From Microtetraspora malaysiensis (lineage in GTDB: Bacteria > Actinomycetota > Actinomycetes > Streptosporangiales > Streptosporangiaceae): a DNA stretch of 64,000 nucleotides. The notes below the pieces were generated by a model. It was not told the origin of the DNA. It was given only the letters and a program-made list of their open reading frames with translations, and did no database searches. This document shows positions 33,838 through 41,734 of this stretch, piece after piece (within the stretch, counting starts at the first letter, position 1; each line of letters begins with the position of its first letter). The position numbers and the translations under genes are program-made. The stretch spans positions 1 through 64,000 of the forward strand of contig NZ_BBYJ01000037.1 of the NCBI RefSeq assembly GCF_001528665.1, given 5' to 3'.

Positions 33838-34545
33838 TCAGCCGATGAACGTTCCCACCAGGCTGCCGACCCCGTACGTCACCGCCGCCGCGAGGGCGCC
33901 GAGCACGAGCTGGCGGCCCCCGCCGTACAGGGGGGACCTGGCGGTGAGCCGGGCGACCAGCGCGCCGGTGGCGAACAGCGCGACCGCCGTGAGCACGATC
34001 ACCGCCGACATCGAGGACGACCCCAGCAGGAACGGCAGCACCGGGATCAGCGCCCCGATGGCGAACGCCAGGAAGGAGGATCCCGCGGCGACCCAGGGCG
34101 AGGGCAGGTCGTCGGGGTCCAGGCCGAGCTCCTCGCGGGCGTGTACCCGCCAGGCCACCTCGTCGTCGCGGTGGAGTTGCCTGGCCACTTCCTCGGCGAG
34201 TTCGGGCGTCAGGCCGCGCGACTGGTACAGCAGGGCGAGTTCCCGTTCCTCGGCCTCGGGGTTGCGGGCCAGCTCGCGGCGTTCGACGGCGATCTCGGCC
34301 TGGGTGAGTTCCCGCTGCGAGGCGACCGACGTGTACTCGCCGGTCGCCATGGAGAAGGCGCCCGCCGCGAGCCCGGCGAGCCCGGCGACCGTCACGGCGG
34401 TCCCCGTAGCCCCGCCGCCGACCACTCCGGCCAGGAGCGCGGCGTTCGAGACCAGCCCGTCCATCACGCCGAACACGGCGGGACGCAGCCAGCCGCCCGT
34501 GACGTCGCGGTGATGGGAGTGCAGTTCCACTGCCTGTGCGGTCAT
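33838..34545 (-). CDS. VIT/CCC1-family metal transporter
   Basis: 235 residues of the VIT1/CCC1 family, which moves Fe2+ or Mn2+ out of the cytosol. Helix 1 has the hallmark RPAVFGVMDGLVSNAALLAG. Then come AAGAFSMATGEYTSVASQRE and a cytoplasmic Glu-rich metal-binding region (AEERELALLYQSRGLTPELAEE). Three more helices follow SPWVAAGSSFLAFAIGALIP. The gene is three bases after the small membrane gene, part of a three-gene minus-strand unit beginning at 35522. Its role is probably iron or manganese detoxification, opposite in direction to the importer nearby. Confidence 0.88.
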   Translation of the reverse strand: MTAQAVELHSHHRDVTGGWLRPAVFGVMDGLVSNAALLAGVVGGGATGTAVTVAGLAGLAAGAFSMATGEYTSVASQRELTQAEIAVERRELARNPEAEERELALLYQSRGLTPELAEEVARQLHRDDEVAWRVHAREELGLDPDDLPSPWVAAGSSFLAFAIGALIPVLPFLLGSSSMSAVIVLTAVALFATGALVARLTARSPLYGGGRQLVLGALAAAVTYGVGSLVGTFIG

Positions 34546-34548
34546 GGG

Positions 34549-34755
34549 CTAGCTCCTCACATCGATCACGACGCTGGCGATGAAGAACAGGAGCAGCAGC
34601 ACGCCGCCGGCGACGGTGGCTGCCGCGGTGGACACGCCCGCGAGCACGACCACGAGCGTCACGGCGAGGGCGGCGACGACCGCCACGGCGATCTTCCAGT
34701 CGTTGCCGATGATGAAGTCGTACCAGAACTGTCCGAAACCCTTGATGAATCTCAT
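34549..34755 (-). CDS. Small two-helix membrane protein
   Basis: 68 residues: a short amphipathic N-terminus (MRFIKGFGQFWYDFIIGNDW) and two hydrophobic helices (KIAVAVVAALAVTLVVVLAG, then VAGGVLLLLFFIASVVIDV). ATG 34755 overlaps the stop of the upstream transporter gene by 4 bp. It lies between two transporter genes and may be an accessory subunit; I do not know a named family for it. Confidence 0.7.
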   Translation of the reverse strand: MRFIKGFGQFWYDFIIGNDWKIAVAVVAALAVTLVVVLAGVSTAAATVAGGVLLLLFFIASVVIDVRS

Positions 34756-35522
34756 CGGGCGACCTCCGGCTTGAGTCGGGGCAGGAACGTGACCAGGACG
34801 CGGGAGATCAGCAGCCAGCCGGCGATCAGGGCGAGGATGGCCCAGTCATGGCCCGGCCATTCGAGGCTCTCGCCGCTCTCGGTGAACACGCCCAGACCCT
34901 CGACGGCCCAGTACGCGCCGAAGCTGGCGAGCAGCAGGCCCACGCCGTACTTCAGGGCGTTCTCGGGGATCATCGCGAGCGGGCGGTGCAGGATCAGCCC
35001 GGCGATCAGCACGAGGAGGCCGGCGACGGCCGCGCCTCCGATGGCCGCGGGCATGTTCGCGGCGCTCAGCCCGAACGTGATCACGATGAAGACGACCTCG
35101 ACGCCCTCGAGGAACACGCCCTTGAACGACACCACGAACGCGAAGGTGTCGATGCCGAACCGGCTCTTGGCCGCTGCCTTGCGCCCGGCCTCGGTCTGGC
35201 TGGCGAACTCCTCGTCCTCGTCGTGCATGGCCTTCAGCCCGGAGGATCGCAGGACCGCCTTGCGCAGCCACTGCAGGCCGAAGATCAGCAGCAGCGTGCC
35301 GACAACCAGCTGGAGGAGCGCCTCGGGCAGCCAGGTGCTCAGGGCGTACCCGGCGGCGGCGGTGAACGCGGTCAGCGCCACCAGCGCCACGAGGGTGCCC
35401 GCGAGGGCCGAGCGCCAGCCGCGAGTCACACCCATGGCCAGAACGATGGTCAGGGCTTCGACGAACTCGACGAACGAGGCGGCGAAGGTCGAGGCCACCA
35501 GGCCCCACGTTGCGCCTGTCAC
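34752..35522 (-). CDS. COG4280-type polytopic membrane protein, possible metal transporter
   Basis: 256 residues with about seven helices. The first reads TFAASFVEFVEALTIVLAMG, and a second FLEGVEVVFIVITFGLS motif comes near the middle. Paired acidic motifs within helices resemble, but do not equal, the REGLE motifs of Ftr1 iron permeases. A cytoplasmic loop (LRSSGLKAMHDEDEEFASQT) is charged and could bind metal. GTG 35522 has AAGGAGCC upstream. It heads the unit with the small membrane protein and the VIT gene, so metal transport is a fair guess, not a demonstration. Confidence 0.7.
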   Translation of the reverse strand: MTGATWGLVASTFAASFVEFVEALTIVLAMGVTRGWRSALAGTLVALVALTAFTAAAGYALSTWLPEALLQLVVGTLLLIFGLQWLRKAVLRSSGLKAMHDEDEEFASQTEAGRKAAAKSRFGIDTFAFVVSFKGVFLEGVEVVFIVITFGLSAANMPAAIGGAAVAGLLVLIAGLILHRPLAMIPENALKYGVGLLLASFGAYWAVEGLGVFTESGESLEWPGHDWAILALIAGWLLISRVLVTFLPRLKPEVAR

Positions 35523-35551
35523 GGCGGCTCCTTCTGTGTAACAGATGCTTC

Positions 35552-35571
35552 AATGAATCATATGCTTCATT
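35552..35571. promoter_or_regulatory. Near-perfect 20-bp palindrome between divergent genes
   Basis: AATGAATCATATGCTTCATT matches its own reverse complement at 18 of 20 positions. It lies between the GTG of the COG4280 gene (35522) and the ChrB-like gene (35611), and AT-rich DNA surrounds it in an otherwise GC-rich region. A second ATGCTTCA half-site precedes it. This is a strong candidate operator for the ChrB-like protein or another metal sensor. Confidence 0.6.
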
Positions 35572-35610
35572 ACTCATATCCGACATGTCAACTGGGTGGC
35601 CTCGGGTGCC

Positions 35611-36079
35611 ATGACGATCGACGAGCGATTCCTGCAGCTCGTGTACCGCGTGCCGTCCACGACCTCGCGTGCTCGGGTGGCGGTGTGGCGGGAGCTGAAG
35701 CGCCTGGGCGCCCTCTACATCCAGCAGGCCGTATGCGTGCTGCCGGATCGCCCGGGAGTACGGGAACGCCTCGACAAGGTCCGCGAGCGCATCGACGAGC
35801 TCGGCGGCGAGAGCATTGATCTTCGTGCTGGCCGAGGTCGAGGGGCGCGAGCACCACTCGCTGGAGTCGTTCCGCGAGAACTACACGTTCGAGGAGGCCG
35901 AGGAGATCCGGCAGGACCTGGAGAAGCTACGGCGCTGGCTCCGCAAGGTGGAGGGGCGCGACTGGATGAGCGCCCCGGGCAGGGAACTCGCCAACGAGAA
36001 GGTCGCGGAGTGCGAACGGCTCCTCGACCAGTTCGAGGCCGATGTCTACGAGCGTGTCGGCGACCCGGGGAAGGTCTGA
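35611..36079 (+). pseudogene. ChrB-N-type regulator, frameshifted
   Basis: The first frame reads FLQLVYRVPSTTSRARVAVW, then RELKRLGALYIQQAVCVLPD and ERIDELGGES, the N-terminal domain of ChrB-type chromate/metal-resistance regulators. Near 35817 an extra T shifts the frame. The remainder (IFVLAEVEGREHHSLESFRE to DVYERVGDPGKV) continues one register over to TGA at 36077-36079. Joined, the protein would be about 155 residues, matching the short ChrB-N proteins. Either it is broken or the base is a sequencing error; the second half retains clean coding character, so the break is recent. It is divergent from the COG4280-VIT transporter unit. Confidence 0.7.
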
Positions 36080-36129
36080 CAGCGGTGCGCGCGACCGGTC
36101 CGGCGGTCGAGGGCACCCGACGCGGGTGG

Positions 36130-36300
36130 TGGAGTGAACCCCGCGCACACAGTCCCGGAACTCGCTCAACACCGAGAAGTCGAACCCGGCGCCTTCGAGC
36201 TCCAGGCCGAGCGCATATTTCCAGTCCCGCCGGCCGCGAACCGCATCGGCGGGGCGGCCGGCTGGTGCAATACCAGCGCGAGAGCCACCCGGGCGGGCGA
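36130..36300 (-). pseudogene. Transposase remnant (IS1182/IS5-like N-terminal domain)
   Basis: On the minus strand, ARVALALVLHQ slips frame into ADAVRGRRDWKYALGLELEG and AGFDFSVLSEFRD. This is the DUF772-type N-terminal domain of IS1182/IS5 transposases, which usually reads AVRGRIDWKYALGLEL-D-GFD-SVLSEFR. No catalytic domain follows. It is about 55 residues, frameshifted and truncated at both ends. Confidence 0.65.
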
Positions 36301-36302
36301 CT

Positions 36303-36518
36303 CTCGTGGTTCTCCGGCCTCGTGACGTGGACGCGGCCCTGAGCGACCCGGTGGCCCACGTCGTGCTTACCGCGGCCTCCGCGCACGATGTGGACACTGT
36401 GGTGATCGGCGGTGTCGTCCGGAAACGGGACGGGGTGCTGATCGGCGTCGACCCGGCAGAGCTCAAGCGGCGAAACGCCGCCGTTCGCAGGCGGGTGCTC
36501 GACCACCAGTTCCGCTGA
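36303..36518 (+). pseudogene. C-terminal fragment of an amidohydrolase
   Basis: The frame VVLRPRDVDAALSDPVAHVV then LTAASAHDVDTVVIGGVVRK and RDGVLIGVDPAELKRR resembles the last 70 residues of cytosine-deaminase/chlorohydrolase-type amidohydrolases, where PxAHVVL and VDTVxxGGxVxxRDG end the protein. The catalytic barrel is absent. It abuts the transposase remnant, which probably carried out the deletion. Confidence 0.55.
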
Positions 36519-36554
36519 AAGCGCCCTGATCTCAGGGCGGGGCGATGTGGCCTT

Positions 36555-36588
36555 CTGAGTGACCAACTGAGTGACAACGCACCCGGAC
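36555..36588 (+). repeat. 34-bp repeat, copy 1
   Basis: This reads CTGAGTGACCAACTGAGTG and then ACAACGCACCCGGAC, with an internal tandem of CTGAGTGAC-type units. It matches 49993-50026 at 29 of 34 positions. It lies 82 bases before the tRNA-Pro-like repeat and resembles the integrase-side tail of actinomycete integrative elements, an impression I cannot verify here. Confidence 0.5.
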
Positions 36589-36669
36589 GCGTGTGGATGC
36601 TGGTGGACTAGCAGGGACTGTTTTCCCCGCTCAGAGTAGCTTTAGTGCCGCAGGGGTGGATGGGTTAGG

Positions 36670-36738
36670 TTGCCTGGGGGCCAAGGGGTCGCAGGTTCAA
36701 ATCCTGTCGTCCCGACCGCGTTTACGCAGGTCGGAGCC
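36670..36738 (+). repeat. 69-bp direct repeat, tRNA-Pro(GGG) 3' half, copy A (att-like)
   Basis: It matches 59254-59322 at 66 of 69 positions. It contains the anticodon loop CTGGGGG, a stem remnant, the T-arm GCAGG-TTCAAAT-CCTGT and the acceptor strand CGTCCCGAC, all tRNA-Pro features. The 5' half of the tRNA is missing, so this is an attachment-site copy, not a gene. In copy A the anticodon stem has one change (CCAAG for TCAAG). Confidence 0.8.
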
Positions 36739-36765
36739 GTGATCACAAGGAATGTGATCACGGCT
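36735..36765 (+). terminator. Hairpin just after att copy A
   Basis: A perfect 13-bp stem, AGCCGTGATCACA with TGTGATCACGGCT, a 5-base AGGAA loop and then TTCTGTTTGTT, a U-rich tail. This is a convincing intrinsic terminator shape, and it starts inside the last bases of the 69-bp repeat. Confidence 0.75.
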
Positions 36766-36973
36766 TTCTGTTTGTTCGTTGCTCGTTTGTTGCTCGGACG
36801 AGGCGTCAGTTGCTGACACCCTGGTGACTGTCGTTGTCGCAGGCTGCCGCCTGTTCCAGGGGGCCGAGGGCGTGTACGGCGGCGGTTGTTCAAATGGATT
36901 CGGGGCACACGTCCCATCGTCGTCGTGATCTACATCGTAAAGGTGCCGTGCCTTGCGCCCCTGAGGATGGACC

Positions 36974-37529
36974 ATGCACGCCCTGGAGGAATCGATCGGG
37001 CTGTCCTGCGAGCCGTTCATCCAGCTCGGGGACGACGAGACCTACCGGGCTGATCCGAAGGTGATCGGCTTCGATCTTTGGGATTTCCGGGCCGCCGTCA
37101 AGCAGGCGCGTACGGCCGGGGATCCAGGCTGCCCGGATCGCGTGCCTAACACGCACCGCTGGATTGTGCGGTGGCGAGATCGGTGCGGGGATCAGCGAGG
37201 AATGGGTCCTCGACGAGCGCTACCCGCTGATCGTGGCTCAGGTCGACGCGCTCACGCAGCTCGCCGATCTGGTTGAAGGGGATGACGCGGAACGGGCTCT
37301 GGAGCTCCTCGACCAGGCCCGTCGCCTCGACCCGGACACCGAGGACACCTGGTGCCGCCTCATCCGCCTCCAAGTACAGCTTGGCCGTGCCGATCAAGCG
37401 CGCCAGACCGGGCGGCTTCTGCGCGCGCACATGCAGAGCCTCCAGGTCGAGCCGATGCCGGAAACCCAGGAGTGGCTCGCATCTCCCGCTCGCAGCCCAG
37501 CTCGTCAGGGATGGAAAGCAAGACCTTAG
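36974..37529 (+). pseudogene. BTAD/SARP-type regulator fragment, frameshifted
   Basis: The first frame reads HALEESIGLSCEPFIQLGDD and IGFDLWDFRAAVKQARTAGD. A one-base shift near 37130 moves coding to the frame with EEWVLDERYPLIVAQVDALT, then QLADLVEGDDAERALELLDQ and VQLGRADQARQTGRLLRAHM. This is the bacterial transcriptional activator domain with TPR repeats found at the C-terminus of SARP and LysM-type regulators. The DNA-binding front is absent. The reading frame ends in a TAG formed at the edge of the MITE-like element at 37529, so the C-terminus is also altered. Confidence 0.65.
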
Positions 37530-37757
37530 AGGCCGTTTCGCGGGTTGATGCCCGATTTGTTCTTTGCGTTGCCGTAGGTGACCCGATCGCAGGCCCAACG
37601 GAGAAACCACTCGAGCCCTCGCAATCCCAATCGGTGGGGCCAGCCTGGTGGAGGCGACCGCCGGGTTGCGTTCGCCCAGGTCAAGGTCGCTCCGAGCTCC
37701 GGGGTTGCCAGGCGACATGGCTGGACTCGAACCGGCAAATACTCTCAAAACGCCCTC
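37529..37757. mobile_element. MITE-like element, copy 1 (229 bp)
   Basis: The termini are GAGGCCGTTTCG on the left and, inverted, GAGGGCGTTTTGAGAG on the right. The interior has no open frame. Ends and several internal blocks (GGGTTGATGCCCG near the left, TCAAGG...GCTCCG and GGGTTGCCA near the right) match the element at 41442-41674. Size and ends fit a non-autonomous derivative of an IS whose transposase is not in this window. Confidence 0.6.
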
Positions 37758-37821
37758 TCGTAAGGTCACCTTTTGAGCATGCCGACCGGCCCTGCCGCCG
37801 TGGTGCGATAGAGAAGAAAGA

Positions 37822-38571
37822 GTGCGCCGGCTCCCCCCGTTGTTCCTGGTCGCTCTTCTCGCTCTCGGCGCCTGCGCTGAGGATCCCGCTGCGCGGGCCG
37901 CCCGCGCCCACGCCGACCAGATCGCCGAGCAACTCGGCCGCGGCCTCGGCTGGAACGCCGAGGACGTTGGCTGGGTGCTCTCCCGTGACGAAGATGTCGA
38001 CGTGTACTCCGTGACAGGCACCAGGTACAGCACCACCGATCAGGGGCGTGTTCTGCTGAGGATCCGCGCCACCAGCCGGGTCGGCGCAGACGGCCAGCCG
38101 CAACCAGTGAACGAAGCCACCCGCGCCTACGAAGCGACCCATGGCCCATCCCCGAGCACCTACCCGGTGACATCCGCATGCTTCGAGATCTCGGTCTCCT
38201 ATTCCGACACCGACGTGGACGAGGTCGACTGCCCGACGGGCGAGCCGCGAGCCTTCCGCGCCCCCGCGTCGATCCCGGACAACGCCTTCGAGTGGCTGAA
38301 GATGCACCTCCCCAAGACCCCCGACCTGATAGCCGCCCGTAAGGCGGTCGACCATCTAGACCTTGACGACCGCATCGGTAAGGACGTAGCCGAGATCGAC
38401 GGCGTGATCGGCATCGCGCTGCGCGCGCGCCCGGGAGAATGCCTATTCGCCCGTGTCCGCCAGCAGGGCGTCGAGGTCTGGCGCCCCTCCCGCGTGCAGG
38501 CAATGCCCGGGGAGAGCAGTTGCAGTGCCGCCGAGGCCGTCCATGGCCACGCTCAGCGCCCGCCCCACTGA
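37822..38571 (+). CDS. Hypothetical lipoprotein
   Basis: 249 residues. A lipoprotein signal MRRLPPLFLVALLALGAC has the Cys at residue 18 followed by AEDP. The rest is hydrophilic with a two-cysteine region (TSACFEISVSYSDTDVDEVD then C), a long helix (IAARKAVDHLDLDD) and a second Cys pair (GECLFARV, ESSCSAAEA). I do not recognise the family. It is flanked by the first MITE-like element and convergent with the large membrane protein. ATG 37822 is preceded by GAGAAAGAG. Confidence 0.7.
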   Translation: MRRLPPLFLVALLALGACAEDPAARAARAHADQIAEQLGRGLGWNAEDVGWVLSRDEDVDVYSVTGTRYSTTDQGRVLLRIRATSRVGADGQPQPVNEATRAYEATHGPSPSTYPVTSACFEISVSYSDTDVDEVDCPTGEPRAFRAPASIPDNAFEWLKMHLPKTPDLIAARKAVDHLDLDDRIGKDVAEIDGVIGIALRARPGECLFARVRQQGVEVWRPSRVQAMPGESSCSAAEAVHGHAQRPPH

Positions 38572-38847
38572 AGTAATCGACGGATCCGATGCTTGACCGC
38601 TAGCTCAGCCGCAGCGGGTCGGAGTCAGGGCCGAAACATTCTCGGGTGATAAGCACCTGCGAGCATGACGCGACTGAGCAGCTGAGGCGCACCACCGGCC
38701 ACGAATGACAAACGCGACATACTCAGGCTGCAACTTCCGGACTATCAATCGCTGGTGGGGTCCACAGTTGGAACGAACGCCACCTACGGCATGCTCCGCG
38801 CGAATACGGGGAGTTCTACAACCAGCACATCTTTCGATGGCGGAACG

Positions 38848-41259
38848 TCAACCCATCGCCGCCAGGGTGTCACGCAACCGGCGCAGGTCACGCATGCGGG
38901 CCTCATACGTCGCCCCGACCACCACGAGCAGCAGCCCGCCCACGGCGATCGGCACCCAGCGCGGCACCGCGAGGAGCATCTCCGACACGTACGGGGCCAG
39001 TTCCCGCACCACAACCCCGGCGACCACGACGGCTCCGATCGCCGTGGGCGCCTGGAGCCGGAACCGGGCTCCGGCGAACAACACCGCCAACGCCAGCACG
39101 CCGAGCACCAGCGACCGCCGCCATTCGGTGTCCGAGTAGACCGCCACCAGGCTGGGCAGCATCGTGAAGGAGAGGCCCGCACCATAGGCCGCCCAGGACG
39201 AAACCGCCGCACCGCGCCGCCGCCACCAGCCGAATCCCAGCAGGACCAGCGAGCACGACACCGTGTACGCCTCGACGACGGTGACCTCGTCCGCCCCCAG
39301 CCGCAGCCACGAGGCCAGCAACAGCAGGGTGGCGCCGGTGTACCTGAGGCCGTTCACGCCGCCTCGGCTGGCCGACCCCGCCCACAGCGACATGAGCAGC
39401 ACCAGCACCCCGGCCACGGCGAATCCCACGCTCGCCGCAACCAGGACGCGCAGGCCCAGTGAGAAACCCACCGCCACCGCCTCCAGCCCGAGGAACAGCG
39501 CAGCGAAGCCCACCCCCCAGAACCGGAGCTCCTTCAGCCTGGCCACCAGCGCCATTGCGGCGGCCGCCACCGCCAGGATCGGCAGCACGATCAGCGTCGC
39601 CGGCTCGCTGCCGAACGCGTACGCCGCCGCCCGTACCGAGATCGGACCGGCGACGAGCGCGCATGCCACCGCCCACCAGGGCACCCGGCCCAGTGTGGCG
39701 GCCACCGCCAGCGCGACGGCCAGCACCGCCTGCACCGCCACCGCGGCCGGGTAGGGCATCGCGAAGGCTTGGGAGGCGACCACGACCATGAGCGCCCCGG
39801 ACACCAGCGCACCGGACGCCGCCACCTTCCTCGGCCGCCCGCCGGTGCCGCGCACGACCGCCGCCAGGAGGCTGGCCGCCAACACGGCCAGCACCACCAC
39901 GTCCGCCGGCGACGCCGTCTCGAACGGCTGCCACTGCCGTCCGTTCCACGTGCCCGTCCACAGCACGTCCAGCCAGGCGAACGGCGCCACCAGGGTGGCC
40001 ACGAGCCGAGCCAGCAGCGCCAGCGTGGTCAGCAGCGCCACCAGCCCGCCGGTGCCCATGCCCGCCAGCCGTACCCTTCGCCAGGGCAGCCAATCGGCGG
40101 CGAGCACCACCGCGAGCGCGGGAACGAGGTAGGCCAGGGGACGCCAGTCCGTGCCCGGGCCGTCCAGCGCCGGCTGCGCCAGCGCGGCCAACACGGCAAT
40201 CAGTGTGAGCGCGGTTCCGACGGCGACCGCGGAGGCCCGGATCTCCCCCTCAGCCTTGCCCAGCCTGACCAGCAGCCATGTCACGATCCCGCCGAGCAGA
40301 GCCAGCGCGACCAGCGGCGCCGACCTGACCAGAGCCTGACCGACGGAAGGGGACCCCAGCGCGTAGGGCGCACCGCCCAGCAGGGCGAGGGTCGCGACCC
40401 CGCTGCCGGCCAGGGCGGCCGTCACCCTCACCGCTCCCCGGCCGTAGCGGACCAGGGCGACGTCCAGCGCCACCGCGGCCACCAGCATGGCCACCAGCCA
40501 GGTCTCCGACAAGTCACCGGCCAGCAGCGGCAGGACCGGCTGCGCCAGCACCACGGCGACCGGAGCGGGTCCGCGAAGCCGGGTGACCCGGGCATAGGCC
40601 ACCAGGATGAGCGCGGTGAGCCCGAACACCCCCGCCGTGTAGTGCAGCGCGTCGAGGGAGCCCACCCCAAGGAATCCCACCCGCCTGGCCGCGTAGCCGT
40701 CGAGCAGCAGCAGCGCGACCGCGAATCCGGCCATGGTCTCGGCCGTCGCGGTGAGCCTGCGCCGGATCAGCACGACCGGCGCCAGCATGACCAGCGCGGT
40801 GAACGCGGCCAGCACGGCCGCGCGCCCGCCCATGCCCAGTTGCCCCCAGCTCACCACGGTGAACACCGCCGCCGCCACCGTCAGCAGCAGGCCGCCGAGG
40901 ATGAGCAGGACGTTCTTCGCGGTGCCCGGGGAGACCTCCCGCGTCGGGGCACCGGGCCCCACAGCTCCAAGTCCGGCCGCCGTCCCCGGGGACGGCGGGA
41001 GCGCGCCCGCGTAGGGAGGCGCCGCACCCGCGCCTGCCGCCCCCTGACCCGCCGCGTCGGCGCGCAGGACGCCGAGCAGTTCCGTACGGCGGGCCTGTAG
41101 CCTGGCCTGCTGATCCCTCAGCCCGGCGAGAGCCTGGTCCACCTGCCAGAGCTCGTGCGCGGCGGGTCCCTGCAGAGGCAGCGCACACCTCGGGCATCTG
41201 GACCCCGGCTCCTGGAACCCGGTTCCGGACAACATCGCACCGCAGTCCGGACACTTCAT
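38848..41259 (-). CDS. Large polytopic membrane protein with N-terminal zinc ribbon
   Basis: 803 residues. ATG 41259 with GTGGAAGT upstream is chosen because it opens directly on a zinc ribbon, KCPDCGAML...SRCPRCALPL (CxxC twice); the longer frame has no ribosome site. A short coiled-coil segment (LWQVDQALAGLRDQQARLQA) and a Gly/Pro/Ala-rich linker lead to about 25 consecutive hydrophobic helices that fill the remaining 650 residues. The layout matches the SCO7613-like membrane family of actinomycetes, function unknown. It has no obvious operon partner and lies between the two MITE-like elements. Confidence 0.75.
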   Translation of the reverse strand: MKCPDCGAMLSGTGFQEPGSRCPRCALPLQGPAAHELWQVDQALAGLRDQQARLQARRTELLGVLRADAAGQGAAGAGAAPPYAGALPPSPGTAAGLGAVGPGAPTREVSPGTAKNVLLILGGLLLTVAAAVFTVVSWGQLGMGGRAAVLAAFTALVMLAPVVLIRRRLTATAETMAGFAVALLLLDGYAARRVGFLGVGSLDALHYTAGVFGLTALILVAYARVTRLRGPAPVAVVLAQPVLPLLAGDLSETWLVAMLVAAVALDVALVRYGRGAVRVTAALAGSGVATLALLGGAPYALGSPSVGQALVRSAPLVALALLGGIVTWLLVRLGKAEGEIRASAVAVGTALTLIAVLAALAQPALDGPGTDWRPLAYLVPALAVVLAADWLPWRRVRLAGMGTGGLVALLTTLALLARLVATLVAPFAWLDVLWTGTWNGRQWQPFETASPADVVVLAVLAASLLAAVVRGTGGRPRKVAASGALVSGALMVVVASQAFAMPYPAAVAVQAVLAVALAVAATLGRVPWWAVACALVAGPISVRAAAYAFGSEPATLIVLPILAVAAAAMALVARLKELRFWGVGFAALFLGLEAVAVGFSLGLRVLVAASVGFAVAGVLVLLMSLWAGSASRGGVNGLRYTGATLLLLASWLRLGADEVTVVEAYTVSCSLVLLGFGWWRRRGAAVSSWAAYGAGLSFTMLPSLVAVYSDTEWRRSLVLGVLALAVLFAGARFRLQAPTAIGAVVVAGVVVRELAPYVSEMLLAVPRWVPIAVGGLLLVVVGATYEARMRDLRRLRDTLAAMG

Positions 41260-41441
41260 ACTTCCACGCACCGATACTCCGTTTAAGCCTGTCGAGATGA
41301 CCCATATTGCACCGTGACGTCCTTGCGAGCCACTGCCACTGGGAACCAAGACGCAAGGCCGCGTAGTTAAGGATCTCGGGCGCGTGACAAGCGGTTCGTG
41401 AGTTCGGCAGGGCTTGGGCAAAAGAGGAACGGGACCCCTGA

Positions 41442-41674
41442 GAGGGCGTTTCGTGGGTTGATGCCCGTTTCGCTCATTGCATTACAGCAGGTGGGCGGAT
41501 CACAGCCTCAACGGAGACACTGCTCGGGCAACCGTGGTCCCAGATGCTGGAGCCGCACTGGAGGAGACGCTCGCCTGGCAGGCTGTGTCCTTCCAAGTCA
41601 AGGCTGCTCCGGCCGTCCGGGTTGCCAAGCGATGCGGTTGGACACGGGTGGGCAGTAGCTCGCAAAACGTCCTC
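41442..41674. mobile_element. MITE-like element, copy 2 (233 bp)
   Basis: The termini are GAGGGCGTTTCGTGGGTTG on the left and, inverted, GAGGACGTTTTGCGAG on the right. Interior blocks match copy 1 at 37529-37757 in the same order and orientation. There is no coding capacity. The pair encloses a 3.7-kb segment carrying the lipoprotein and the large membrane protein. Confidence 0.6.
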
Positions 41675-41734
41675 TTAGATGTATTGGACAGCTGCCAACC
41701 TGTCTGCCCGTGGCACGCACCCAGGTGCGAGGTC

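Noticed and set aside
33838-34545. FhuF and the VIT-family gene as one operon
   Set aside because: A perfect 15-bp hairpin lies between them, so independent transcription is more likely.
36642-36917. Open frame on the minus strand reading GTTGFEPATPWPPGN
   Set aside because: This is the familiar false protein produced by translating a tRNA 3' end; the DNA is the tRNA-Pro repeat.
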